Positions 1 through 8,391 of a DNA stretch of 64,000 nucleotides are shown one piece after another. The notes under the pieces were generated by a model. The model searched no databases and had not been told where the DNA came from. It worked only from the letters and a program-made list of their open reading frames with translations. Made by a program: the position numbers and the translations under genes. This DNA is from JBNFVY01 sp049943335 (GTDB lineage Bacteria > Pseudomonadota > Alphaproteobacteria > Rhodobacterales > Rhodobacteraceae), in the NCBI RefSeq assembly GCF_049943335.1, contig NZ_JBNFVY010000010.1, positions 35,204 to 99,203 on the forward strand, given 5' to 3'. Numbering within the stretch: the stretch's first letter is position 1; each line of letters begins with the position of its first letter.

Positions 1-1
1 C

Positions 2-1177
2 CCGCGCGGAAAGGGCCGCAAAGACGGCGCGCTGCACGAACTGACGTCCATATCGCTGTCGGCCAAGATCCTGAATGCTCTCAAGGATCGCAACAATCTG
101 GACGGTCACGCGGTGGAAGACGTGATCTGGGGAAATGTCACGCAGGTGATGGAACAGGGCGGCTGCCTTGCGCGCTCTGCGGTGCTTGCTTCGGATCTTG
201 ATGAATCGATCCCGGGTCTGGCGATCAACCGGTTCTGTGCATCCGGCATGGAAGCGGTGAACCTGGCCGCCAATCAGGTCAAGGGCGGCGCAGGCGATGC
301 TTACATCGCGGGCGGCGTGGAAATGATGGGCCGCGTGCCCATGGGCAGTGACGGTGCAGCGATCGCCGCCGATCCATCGTTGGCCCTGAAAACCTATTTC
401 GTGCCCCAGGGCATCAGCGCCGACATCATCGCAACCGAATATGGCTTTACCCGCGACCAGGCCGATGCGCTTGCCGTCGAAAGTCAGCGCCGCGCCGCCG
501 AGGCGTGGAAGGATGGCCGGTTCAGTAAATCGGTGGTCGCGATCAAGGACCAGAACGGGCTGCCAATTCTGGACCACGATGAATATATGCGGCCGGGCAC
601 AGACATGCAGAGCCTGGGCGCGCTGAAGGCTTCGTTCAAGGACCTGGGCGAAACCATGCCGGGGTTCGACAAGGTCGCCATGCTGAAATACCCGCACCTT
701 GAGCGGATTGAGCACATCCACCACGCCGGCAACTCCAGTGGGATCGTGGATGGTTCGGCCGCCGTCCTGATCGGCAACAAGGAATTTGGCGAAAAGCATG
801 GGCTGAAACCTCGCGCGCGCATCAAGGCCACCACCAAGATCGGTACCGATCCGACGATCATGCTGACTGGCCCCGTGCCCGCCACCCAGAAGATCCTGAA
901 AGACAATGGCATGGACATCGGCGACATCGACCTGTTCGAAGTCAACGAAGCCTTCGCATCCGTTGTTCTGCGCTTTCAGCAGGCCTTTGATGTCGACCCA
1001 GATCGGGTCAACGTCAACGGCGGAGCAATCGCAATGGGCCATCCTTTGGGCGCAACCGGTGCCATGATCATCGGAACCCTGCTGGATGAGATGGAGCGTC
1101 AGGATAAAGAAATCGGCCTGGCAACTCTGTGCATCGCATCTGGCATGGGCGCGGCAACGATATTGGAGCGCGTCTAG
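2..1177 (+). CDS. fadA: Acetyl-CoA C-acyltransferase (thiolase), 5'-truncated by the window edge
   Basis: Thiolase of the FadA/acetyl-CoA acetyltransferase family, which cleaves 3-ketoacyl-CoA with CoA in the last step of beta-oxidation. The reading frame is open from base 2 and the true start lies upstream; about 391 residues are present. Visible motifs are the nucleophilic cysteine in NRFCASGMEAVN, the NEAFA motif, the catalytic histidine in GGAIAMGHPLGATGA and the second active-site cysteine in CIASGMGAA near the C-terminus. The FadJ-type partner follows 430 bases downstream on the same strand, as expected for a fadA-fadJ operon. A biosynthetic thiolase (PhaA) is possible by family alone, but the neighbour favours degradation. 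Confidence 0.93.
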   Translation, partial: PRGKGRKDGALHELTSISLSAKILNALKDRNNLDGHAVEDVIWGNVTQVMEQGGCLARSAVLASDLDESIPGLAINRFCASGMEAVNLAANQVKGGAGDAYIAGGVEMMGRVPMGSDGAAIAADPSLALKTYFVPQGISADIIATEYGFTRDQADALAVESQRRAAEAWKDGRFSKSVVAIKDQNGLPILDHDEYMRPGTDMQSLGALKASFKDLGETMPGFDKVAMLKYPHLERIEHIHHAGNSSGIVDGSAAVLIGNKEFGEKHGLKPRARIKATTKIGTDPTIMLTGPVPATQKILKDNGMDIGDIDLFEVNEAFASVVLRFQQAFDVDPDRVNVNGGAIAMGHPLGATGAMIIGTLLDEMERQDKEIGLATLCIASGMGAATILERV

Positions 1178-1180
1178 GCA

Positions 1181-1603
1181 ATGACCCGGGAAGACCTGCT
1201 GAAAACACTAGGCGACATGGGACCGGCGATCGTTTCGGACGACGTCGTGCTCGATACGCCTTGCGTTTGCGGGCCCTTGTTGATCCTGAGTGGCGAGGAA
1301 CAAATGGTCTGCCGCCACAGCCAGGCTTCACACGATGTGCTCGGCGATTGCAGCGATGCAATCCGCAGTCATCCCGGTGACAAGACCGTGCGAATTCTGC
1401 CCCCCTTCGAGGATTGCCACAACGAAACATGGTTGGGACCGGTGGATACCGTTTTCCCGAGCGGCCAGCGCCGTATCCCCACCACCCATTTTTCTGCGCG
1501 CTCGGCTGGCGAAAGCAGCCCAAAGCGCCGTGTGGCAGCAATCCGTGGAACCCGAAATCCCCAAGAGGCGAACGCGTTCGCCCCGACTATCTGGGAGAAT
1601 TGA
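1181..1603 (+). CDS. Hypothetical Cys-containing protein between thiolase and FadJ
   Basis: A 140-residue frame that fills the gap between the thiolase stop (3 bases before) and the FadJ start (2 bases after), which is the spacing of a real operon member. No family is recognised. The N-terminal two thirds has codon use like its neighbours and contains a CVC pair and further cysteines (MVC, GDC, EDC) with nearby histidines, which could bind metal. The last 40 residues are basic, low in complexity and less convincing. There is only a weak ribosome-binding site (AGG just before the ATG). Alternative: an untranslated spacer that happens to be open. Confidence 0.42.
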   Translation: MTREDLLKTLGDMGPAIVSDDVVLDTPCVCGPLLILSGEEQMVCRHSQASHDVLGDCSDAIRSHPGDKTVRILPPFEDCHNETWLGPVDTVFPSGQRRIPTTHFSARSAGESSPKRRVAAIRGTRNPQEANAFAPTIWEN

Positions 1604-1605
1604 GA

Positions 1606-3798
1606 ATGACTGAATTTCACTTTGACCTTGCCGATGACGGCATCGCGACCATTACCTGGGACTGCGCCGACAAATCCATGAATGTGCTGTCCATGGAAGG
1701 CGCACAGGAATTAAATGATCACATCGACCGCGTGTTGTCGGACGACGCCATCAAAGGCGCCGTGATCACCAGCGGCAAGCCTGACTTCGCCGCCGGTATG
1801 GATCTGAATATTCTGGCCGGAATGAAAGAAAACGGCGCCGAAGGCGTATTCGAAGGCGTCATGAGCCTGCATCACATCCTGCGCAAGATCGAACGCGCCG
1901 GCATGGACCCCAAGACCAACAAAGGCGGCAAGCCAATTGCCGCTGCCCTGCCCGGAACTGCACTTGGCATCGGGTTGGAACTGCCTCTGTCTTGCCACCG
2001 CATCTTTGCCGCTGACAATCCAAAGGCCAAGATCGGCCTGCCGGAAATCAAAGTGGGCATTTTCCCCGGATCGGGCGGAACGACGCGCCTGGTGCGAAAG
2101 ATGGGCCTGATGGGTGCCTCGCAATACCTGCTGCAGGGCAAAATGGTCGATCCAAAGGGCGCCAAGGGCGCGGGCATCATCGACGAAGTGGTGGGCGATC
2201 CCGTCGCTGCGGCGCGCGAATGGGTCGCGAATGCCAAGGATGGCGATATCGTCAAACCCTGGGATGCCAAGGGCTACAGAATGCCCGGCGGCGGCCCCTA
2301 TCACCCAGCAGGATTCATGAATTTCGTGGGCGCCAACGCCATGGTGCACGGCCAGACCCAGGGCGTTTACCCCGCCGCAAAAGCCATGCTGTCAGCCGTT
2401 TATGAAGGCGCATTGGTGGATTTCGACACTGCTATCCGGATCGAGGCGCGCTGGTTCACCAACGTGATCATGAACCCGTCCTCGGGCAACATGATCCGCT
2501 CGCTCTTCATCAACAAGGAAGCTCTCGAAAAAGGCGCGGTCCGCCCGCAAGACGTCCCCGATCAACGCGTCAAGAAAGTCGGTATCATGGGCGCGGGCAT
2601 GATGGGTGCGGGCATCGCCTATGTCAGTGCGAATGCCGGCATCGAAGTGGTACTGATCGACCAAAAGCAGGACGCTGCGGACAAGGGCAAGTCTTATTCC
2701 GAAGGCATCCTGGACAAGGGTATCAAGCGCAAGAAAGTAACCGAAGAGAAGAAATCCGAGGTGCTGGGCCGCATCACCGCCACCACCGAATACTCTGCTC
2801 TGGAAGGTTGCGATCTGATCGTCGAGGCGGTCTTCGAAGATATGAGCATCAAGGCAGAGGTCACAAAGAAGGTGCTTGAGGTCGTGCCCGACGACTGCAT
2901 CTTTGCTTCGAACACGTCGACTCTGCCGATTACCGAATTGGCCAAGGCATCAGACAAGCCCGACCAATTCATCGGCATCCACTTCTTCAGCCCCGTCGAC
3001 AAAATGCTGCTGGTTGAAATCATCAAGGGGAAGGAAACCGGTGACCGCGCAGTGGCCAAAGCGCTGGACTACGCCCGGCAAATTCGCAAGACGCCGATTG
3101 TTGTGAATGATGCGCGTTTTTTCTACGCGAACCGTTGCATTATCCCCTACATCAACGAAGGCGCGCGCATGGTGACCGAAGGCGTCGAACCGGCTCTGGT
3201 GGAAAACGCCGCCAAAATGCTGGGCATGCCATTGGGTCCGCTGCAGTTGACCGACGAAACCTCGATCGATTTGGGCGTGAAAATCGCCAAGGCCACCAAG
3301 GCCGCGATGGGCAACGCCTATCCGGCCGATGCCAAGCCGGTCGATGACCTGCTGTTCTGGATGCATGATCAGGGGCGCGACGGACGCAAGGCGAACGCGG
3401 GCTTTTATGAATACAGCGACACCGGCAAACGCTTGGGTCTGTGGCAGGGTCTGCGCGACAAGTACCCGCAGGTCGACGAACAGCCAGAGGTCACGCAAGT
3501 CCAGCACCGCCTCATGATGTCGCAGGTTCTGGAAGCGGTGCGTGCGTTGGAAGACGGGGTTCTGATGGACATCCGCGAAGGCGACGTTGGCGCAATTCTG
3601 GGCTGGGGTTTTGCCCCGTGGTCTGGTGGACCACTATCATGGCTGGACATCATCGGCGCGGCCAAGGCTGTTGAAATTTGCGACGATCTGACCGAAAAAT
3701 TTGGCGAACGGTTCACGTGCCCCGCGCTGCTGCGCGACATGGCCGCCAAGGGTGACACCTTTTACGGTCGATTTGGCCAAAGCGCCAAAGCCGCGTGA
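1606..3798 (+). CDS. fadJ: Multifunctional fatty-acid oxidation protein (enoyl-CoA hydratase / 3-hydroxyacyl-CoA dehydrogenase)
   Basis: 730 residues, the usual length of FadB/FadJ alpha subunits. The N-terminal crotonase domain carries the two catalytic glutamates (about E125 in the GIGLEL segment and E147 in GLPEIK). The NAD-binding Rossmann motif GAGMMG is at about residues 329-334, and the dehydrogenase histidine is in IHFFSPVDK at about 459, followed by two C-terminal 3HCDH domains. It hydrates enoyl-CoA and oxidises L-3-hydroxyacyl-CoA, passing the product to the upstream thiolase. The frame is open further upstream to 1414, but the ATG at 1606 is preceded by GGGAG and gives the family N-terminus MTEFHFDLADDGIATITWD. 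Confidence 0.95.
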   Translation: MTEFHFDLADDGIATITWDCADKSMNVLSMEGAQELNDHIDRVLSDDAIKGAVITSGKPDFAAGMDLNILAGMKENGAEGVFEGVMSLHHILRKIERAGMDPKTNKGGKPIAAALPGTALGIGLELPLSCHRIFAADNPKAKIGLPEIKVGIFPGSGGTTRLVRKMGLMGASQYLLQGKMVDPKGAKGAGIIDEVVGDPVAAAREWVANAKDGDIVKPWDAKGYRMPGGGPYHPAGFMNFVGANAMVHGQTQGVYPAAKAMLSAVYEGALVDFDTAIRIEARWFTNVIMNPSSGNMIRSLFINKEALEKGAVRPQDVPDQRVKKVGIMGAGMMGAGIAYVSANAGIEVVLIDQKQDAADKGKSYSEGILDKGIKRKKVTEEKKSEVLGRITATTEYSALEGCDLIVEAVFEDMSIKAEVTKKVLEVVPDDCIFASNTSTLPITELAKASDKPDQFIGIHFFSPVDKMLLVEIIKGKETGDRAVAKALDYARQIRKTPIVVNDARFFYANRCIIPYINEGARMVTEGVEPALVENAAKMLGMPLGPLQLTDETSIDLGVKIAKATKAAMGNAYPADAKPVDDLLFWMHDQGRDGRKANAGFYEYSDTGKRLGLWQGLRDKYPQVDEQPEVTQVQHRLMMSQVLEAVRALEDGVLMDIREGDVGAILGWGFAPWSGGPLSWLDIIGAAKAVEICDDLTEKFGERFTCPALLRDMAAKGDTFYGRFGQSAKAA

Positions 3799-3805
3799 TC
3801 GAAAC

Positions 3806-3830
3806 CGGGCGGGGCCATAGTCCCCGCCCG
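3806..3830 (+). terminator. GC-rich hairpin after fadJ
   Basis: A perfect 9-bp inverted repeat (CGGGCGGGG / CCCCGCCCG) with a 7-base loop starts 8 bases after the fadJ stop. It is followed by ACTATAATAA rather than a T-run, so it may attenuate or protect mRNA ends rather than terminate fully. The thioesterase start lies only 18 bases beyond it. Confidence 0.5.
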
Positions 3831-3848
3831 ACTATAATAAGGCCAGAA

Positions 3849-4277
3849 ATGACAGACATCCCCCCCGCTACAGTTCAGAAAATCCGCAGCAGTTTCGCCT
3901 CGCAGTCCATGATGAAGAGCATTGATGCGCGGATCGACGCGATCGCACTTGGATCGGTCACCCTGTCGGCTCCCGTCGGCGATGGGTTTCGCCAACAACA
4001 GGGTTTCGGGCACGCGGCACTAACATTTGCCCTAGGCGACGTCGCCGCAGGTTATGCCGCGCTTTCGGTGATCCCGCCAGAGTTCGACGTCATGACTGCC
4101 GAGATCAAGATCAACCTGCTGGCCCCGGCCGCCGGACATCTGACTGCGACGGGCCGCGTGCTGAAGCCGGGCAAACGCCTTGTCGTGGTTTCAGCGGATG
4201 TCTGGAGCGAGGGCCCCGATAGCGCACGCAAACATATCGCTGTGCTACAGGGCACAATGGTGCCAGTGCCGGTCTGA
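3849..4277 (+). CDS. PaaI-family hotdog thioesterase
   Basis: 142-residue single hotdog-fold protein that probably hydrolyses acyl- or aryl-CoA thioesters. The segment GFGHAALTFALGDVAAGYAA matches the PaaI-type helix with the substrate-contacting GxGH...ALxD pattern. It is followed by the strand pattern MTAEIKINLLAPAAG, typical of uncharacterised PaaI-like proteins. The chosen ATG at 3849 gives the normal family length; an upstream in-frame start at 3795 would put the hairpin inside the gene. Its place behind fadJ suggests release of CoA from dead-end beta-oxidation intermediates. The substrate cannot be read from the sequence. Confidence 0.85.
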   Translation: MTDIPPATVQKIRSSFASQSMMKSIDARIDAIALGSVTLSAPVGDGFRQQQGFGHAALTFALGDVAAGYAALSVIPPEFDVMTAEIKINLLAPAAGHLTATGRVLKPGKRLVVVSADVWSEGPDSARKHIAVLQGTMVPVPV

Positions 4278-4329
4278 CCCGAACCGCTGCAACCAGCGGC
4301 GATAGCCCGATCAGACCTGTGCAGAACGA

Positions 4330-5031
4330 TCAAGCGGCGCTGTCGCGCAATGCCTCGTTCGTGGTGCGCCACAAATCAACCTCGTCCGATACGCCTTGCA
4401 GACAGTTGACCAGCATCTCGGCCTCGTCCCGATCCGCGATCTGGTAGAGCGGGTCTTGCGCCAGCGGGGTGGGCAAACGCAGATCAAGCGCGTCGGGTCT
4501 TTGCGCGGGGCAATAGACCAATGCCGCAGCATGGGCAAAGACCACATGGTCCGTCTCGAAATACAGCGTGATCACATGAACGGGGCCAGACGGCGCCACG
4601 CGGCTAATTCCCTTGTAGCCGACCAGCGCTGCGGCGCGGACCAAGGTGAAGGGGTCGTCAAACAGCGCCTCGCCCGTGTCACTCTTGACCATGACCGCCT
4701 GCCCCGGCATCAGCGTCATGTCCCGGTCATTTCCAAGCGCGCCGGCAGGGACGTTCAAGGGCCACAAGTCTTTTGGGACTGGTCTGGCCGATTGCCACAG
4801 ACACGTGCGTTCGACCCCTGTGACAAGTTGCATGCCACCATCCAAGGTCAGCACCTTGTCTGCGACCCGGACATCGTCAACCGGTTGCCAACCTGCCTGG
4901 GTCGCAACCAGCGTTCCCGATGCCATTCCAGCGCCCAGGGTTGTGGGGCCCGTCGCCGGTCCGCCACATAACTGCGCCGGATCATGCGCGTTAAAAGTCA
5001 TCCCGGTGGTCGTCGTCTTGCGCGTGAACAT
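4330..5031 (-). CDS. Hint-domain protein (Hint_2 type), probably without autocatalytic Cys
   Basis: 233 residues. The start is fixed by a strong ribosome-binding site (AAGGGGAG, 7 bases before the ATG at 5031); the frame is open to 5148 but without support. The region from about residue 35 (SGTLVATQAGWQPVDDVRV, then DKVLTLDGG) matches the first Hint block seen in Rhodobacterales proteins, where it usually begins with Cys (CFxxGT). Here the matching position is about G35, so the splicing or cleavage nucleophile appears lost. Later blocks (HVITLYFETDHVVFAHAA) resemble the second Hint half. No adhesin or RTX region is attached. Function is unknown. Confidence 0.75.
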   Translation of the reverse strand: MFTRKTTTTGMTFNAHDPAQLCGGPATGPTTLGAGMASGTLVATQAGWQPVDDVRVADKVLTLDGGMQLVTGVERTCLWQSARPVPKDLWPLNVPAGALGNDRDMTLMPGQAVMVKSDTGEALFDDPFTLVRAAALVGYKGISRVAPSGPVHVITLYFETDHVVFAHAAALVYCPAQRPDALDLRLPTPLAQDPLYQIADRDEAEMLVNCLQGVSDEVDLWRTTNEALRDSAA

Positions 5032-5235
5032 GGTCTTGCTCCCCTTGCGATTGCCGAAACCCACGTTCATACAACTGGAAGGGGTTTCTTGGCCAACAAG
5101 GTTAGAACCTGCGATTCCCATGACGCTACTTCGGCTGGTTTCGGGCAAATGTAAGGCACAAATGCTAATTTCGAACCAATAACCACAATCGGGGCTAAAC
5201 TGTTTCCCGAAAGGTCTGGATCGACCGAATTTTAC

Positions 5236-5901
5236 CTAACGTACAGGTGCATCGTCGAAGCAATATCCGAACCGATGGATGTCTTTTGCACATAAATCCG
5301 CCACCAGATCACGGTCTGCATCGCTGTAATACCCGCGCCAATCGCGGGACCGGTGCGACGTGTTGTGCACCGGCAGAGGATTAAGCGAAAAGCCCAAATG
5401 CGCTTCGAACGGCGCAACGTCGTCTGCGAAATGTTCCAACCGGATGAACAGGTCACACCGGTCCTGACCCGCTGGGTCTGTCACGTAGGATCCAAAGGGA
5501 TGATGCTGGATGCTGGAGCGGGTCACCGGCGCATTCAGGAACGCCGAAAACTCAAGTGACTTGGCCAAACTCACGGCGGGATGATCAAAGCTTTGCACGC
5601 GCAGCCAGTGGTAGTAGCTGACCAGTCGGTCCCACGGATTTCTGACAAGCGTTACAACGAACATCTGCGCCATGGTCTGTGGGTCAAGTACCCCGTCGAT
5701 GTCTGCAAGGGTGGAATGCTTCCACAATCGTCCGGCCGCGTTCAAGGTGGCAACACGCTTGCGCCGCCGGATCGCCTTTGGGGTGTCGCCGATCAGGATA
5801 TCATCGGCCATTGCGCGCTGCTCTAATGCGACAGACAACGCAGTTCCCCCCGTCTTGGGAATATGGACAAAGATGTATTTCCGCCCGGTCGAAATGATCA
5901 T
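5236..5901 (-). CDS. Sulfotransferase family 2 protein
   Basis: 221 residues. The N-terminal YIFVHIPKTGGTALS is the 5'-phosphosulfate-binding loop for the donor PAPS, and LVRNPWDRLVSYYHWL at about residues 85-100 is the 3'-phosphate motif; both are hallmarks of bacterial carbohydrate/lipid sulfotransferases. The length is normal for family 2 and no signal peptide or membrane segment is seen, so it is probably cytoplasmic. The acceptor is unknown. It stands alone on the minus strand, upstream of the Hint protein (205 bases), and is divergent from the next gene. Confidence 0.85.
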   Translation of the reverse strand: MIISTGRKYIFVHIPKTGGTALSVALEQRAMADDILIGDTPKAIRRRKRVATLNAAGRLWKHSTLADIDGVLDPQTMAQMFVVTLVRNPWDRLVSYYHWLRVQSFDHPAVSLAKSLEFSAFLNAPVTRSSIQHHPFGSYVTDPAGQDRCDLFIRLEHFADDVAPFEAHLGFSLNPLPVHNTSHRSRDWRGYYSDADRDLVADLCAKDIHRFGYCFDDAPVR

Positions 5902-6030
5902 GACGCGACACTAAGCGATGCAAGGCAAACGGACCAGCGCCGCGCTGCGCGATTGTCGGCACGTGGTGGTTGCGGTATCTTTCCAGCCAAGCACACGAAA
6001 AAAACAACGATCGATCAGGCATTACCACCG

Positions 6031-7047
6031 ATGACAGCACTTTCCGAGTTGGAGCGACTCGAGACAACAGGATTGTGGCGCGAAACTGCGGGCGCACAGC
6101 GCCGCGAGGTCGTGGTGTCACTAGGGGATGCGTCGCTGATCATTTCCGACACCGCAGGGCGGGCGTTGTCGCATTGGTCGCTGCCGGCGATTGCACGCCT
6201 CAGCGGGCCATCGGACCGCCCGGCCGTTTATCAACCTGCCGCCGATGCCGAAGAACTGCTCGAACTCGACGATGAAACGATGATAGATGCGCTCACGCGG
6301 GTCAGCCGCGCAATTGAGCGCGCACAACCAAAACCGGGTCGTTTGCGCGGATTGATCATTGCGGGGGTTTTGATCCTGGCCATCGCGCTGGCTGTTTTCT
6401 GGCTGCCCGGTGCGCTGGTGACACAGGCGACCCGGGTTGTCCCCGAGGCGACGCGCGTTGCATTGGGTGAAGCGTTGCTGATCCGAATACAGCGGGTCGC
6501 AGGGCCACGATGTGACACGCCATCGGGCACGCGGGCCTTGGACAAGCTGACCGAGCGGCTGATACCCGAAGGGGGGCGTATCGTGGTCTTGTCCAGCGGC
6601 GTGCAAACTGCCGCGCACTTGCCCGGCCCGATAGTGTTGATCAATCGTGCGCTGATTGAAGACTACGAAGACCCGTCCGTTGTGGCGGGATATGTTCTGG
6701 CCGAACGTGCGCGCGCGAAACAGGTGGATCCCCTGGAACGGCTCTTGCACACCACCGGTTTTGTATCGTCGGTTCGATTGCTCACGACGGGGATGCTGAA
6801 GGACGAAACACTGGATCGCTATGCCGAGACGTTTCTGACCACCGCGCCCTCGCCGATTTCCAACGATTTGCTCTTGGCCGAATTCGCCCGGATGCAAGTG
6901 CTCAGCACACCTTACGCCTATGCGCGCGACATCACGGGCGAAGAAACGCTGGGCCTGATCGAAGCGAATCCGACCAGTGCCACCCGGCAAAAAATCGTTC
7001 TTGGCGACGGAAGCTGGATCGCCCTGCAAGGTATCTGCAGCGAATAA
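6031..7047 (+). CDS. Membrane-anchored M48-like protein lacking the HExxH zinc motif
   Basis: 338 residues. The ATG at 6031 is preferred; the frame is open upstream to 5863 but would run into the sulfotransferase gene. There is a soluble N-terminal part and one transmembrane helix at about 107-130 (LIIAGVLILAIALAVFWL). The periplasmic part has the layout of M48 peptidases: an xxVxxxAxLPGPIVLINRALIE strand-turn followed by the helix that normally carries HExxH. Here that helix reads AERAR (about A224-R228), so both zinc histidines are missing while the glutamate is kept. A non-catalytic peptidase-fold protein is likely. Its stop abuts the stop of the convergent SPOR gene with no base between. 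Confidence 0.6.
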   Translation: MTALSELERLETTGLWRETAGAQRREVVVSLGDASLIISDTAGRALSHWSLPAIARLSGPSDRPAVYQPAADAEELLELDDETMIDALTRVSRAIERAQPKPGRLRGLIIAGVLILAIALAVFWLPGALVTQATRVVPEATRVALGEALLIRIQRVAGPRCDTPSGTRALDKLTERLIPEGGRIVVLSSGVQTAAHLPGPIVLINRALIEDYEDPSVVAGYVLAERARAKQVDPLERLLHTTGFVSSVRLLTTGMLKDETLDRYAETFLTTAPSPISNDLLLAEFARMQVLSTPYAYARDITGEETLGLIEANPTSATRQKIVLGDGSWIALQGICSE

Positions 7048-8322
7048 TCAGCGGCGCGCAAAAGCGTCCCAGTAGCCGGCCTTTCGGGTCCGATCACGCG
7101 CGTCCATCACATCTGTCTGTGTGTCGAAAGGCCCGGCCAGGACGACGGACAAGGGTTTGCCAGCCCGCGTCGCTTTGGCAATCGATACCGGCAGCCCCAT
7201 CTTGCGCAGGGTGGCCTTTGCCCGGTCAGCATTCGCGACCTCACCAAATGTGCCGATCTGGACATAGCGGTAGGTCTGGGTCGGCTGGGGTTTTTCTGTT
7301 TCGCCAGCGCGCGGCGCATAGGCTTTCGTCGAAACCGCCACGTCGCCCGATCGGTTTTGGGTTGCCCGACCATAGTGCGCGGTGACGTCGCGCCCGGTTT
7401 CACTATCGACCAGGCGCCGTGGCACTTCGTCCGTCCAAACATGTTTCAAACGTTGTTGATCACCCGGGCTCAGCGCGCCGCTCTTGGCGTTTAGGTTCTC
7501 CTGATTGATGCGCTTGAAGCCCTCGGGCACGCGCGTGTTTGTAACCGTTCCCACATTGACCTCTGCCCCCTTGGCCACGCGCACCCTGGTCGGGCGGCGG
7601 GTCGTCACGGTCTGACCATCTGGCGTCTTTACGACTGTGCCGGCCGGGACAGTTCCCACGATATACCCCGGATAAGCACTCTCGGCCCGAGGCCCGCAAC
7701 GCACGGTAAAACCGGGAGGCGCAGCTGCATGGGCCCGCGCGATCTCGGCCAAGTTGGGACAGGTTCCATTGCTGTCCGAAATCACCGTGATGCGACCCGT
7801 GCCGGCGACAGGCGCCATATGGGGTGTCATCGCCATGCGGGTCGTCTGCCTGCTTGAACCCGGGCGCAACCAAGCCAAGAGCTGCTCGAACAGTCCGCCG
7901 GCTTTTTGCTGTGGCCGGCTCATTGGTCGCGCGGTGGGCGCAGCGACCTCGGCCGTCTGGCGATCCTGCGCCGTGGCGCTGGCAGGCGCTCGGGTCTGCG
8001 GAGCGGCAGTTACTGCATGTGAGGGCGTCGGGGCAGGTTCGGCCCTGGTTGCGGCCTGCTTCGCCTGCGGCGGGGTGGCAAAAGTAGGCTTGAACCCGCA
8101 AAGGTGTTTGCGGTCACGCGTGACGCGCGGCACCCAAGTGACCCGACCATCGTAACCAGCGCGCACGAACGCGCAGCCCTGACTGTCGACATATTGCTTG
8201 CCCTGGTAGGACGCGGGCGGAATTTCGGCCGGGCCATTGGACGTCATAGCAAAGCCCTGCGCGGGCACCCCCAATATGCCAAGGGCAAGACAAATGCGCG
8301 ATACGGCCGTGAATGACTGCAT
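7048..8322 (-). CDS. SPOR-domain envelope protein
   Basis: 424 residues with an N-terminal signal peptide (hydrophobic stretch ending near QGFAMTS). An N-terminal cysteine-containing region (SQGCAFVRAGYDG, KHLCGFK) is followed by a Pro/Ala-rich linker. The C-terminal SPOR domain covers about residues 348-424 (YVQIGTFGEVANADRAKATL, then the GPFDTQ strand). SPOR domains bind denuded glycan strands of peptidoglycan, often at the division site, so a secreted or periplasmic role at the septum is likely. A near-perfect 18-bp inverted repeat lies just upstream. It is transcribed in the same direction as upp but with its own leader. Confidence 0.85.
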   Translation of the reverse strand: MQSFTAVSRICLALGILGVPAQGFAMTSNGPAEIPPASYQGKQYVDSQGCAFVRAGYDGRVTWVPRVTRDRKHLCGFKPTFATPPQAKQAATRAEPAPTPSHAVTAAPQTRAPASATAQDRQTAEVAAPTARPMSRPQQKAGGLFEQLLAWLRPGSSRQTTRMAMTPHMAPVAGTGRITVISDSNGTCPNLAEIARAHAAAPPGFTVRCGPRAESAYPGYIVGTVPAGTVVKTPDGQTVTTRRPTRVRVAKGAEVNVGTVTNTRVPEGFKRINQENLNAKSGALSPGDQQRLKHVWTDEVPRRLVDSETGRDVTAHYGRATQNRSGDVAVSTKAYAPRAGETEKPQPTQTYRYVQIGTFGEVANADRAKATLRKMGLPVSIAKATRAGKPLSVVLAGPFDTQTDVMDARDRTRKAGYWDAFARR

Positions 8323-8332
8323 GATGTGCCTC

Positions 8333-8350
8333 TACACAAGATATTGTGTA
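8333..8350. promoter_or_regulatory. Perfect inverted repeat upstream of SPOR gene, NrdR-box-like
   Basis: TACACAAGATATTGTGTA is a perfect 7+7 inverted repeat with a 4-base centre, 11 bases upstream of the SPOR start. The inner 16 bases match the NrdR-box pattern acaCwAtATaTwGtgt at 15 positions by eye. NrdR boxes normally occur in pairs before ribonucleotide reductase genes; only one copy is seen here, so it could equally be the site of another regulator. Confidence 0.4.
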
Positions 8351-8391
8351 AAGATGCCTGAAAATGCGGTACGAGTAAAGTCGCGCGCGGG

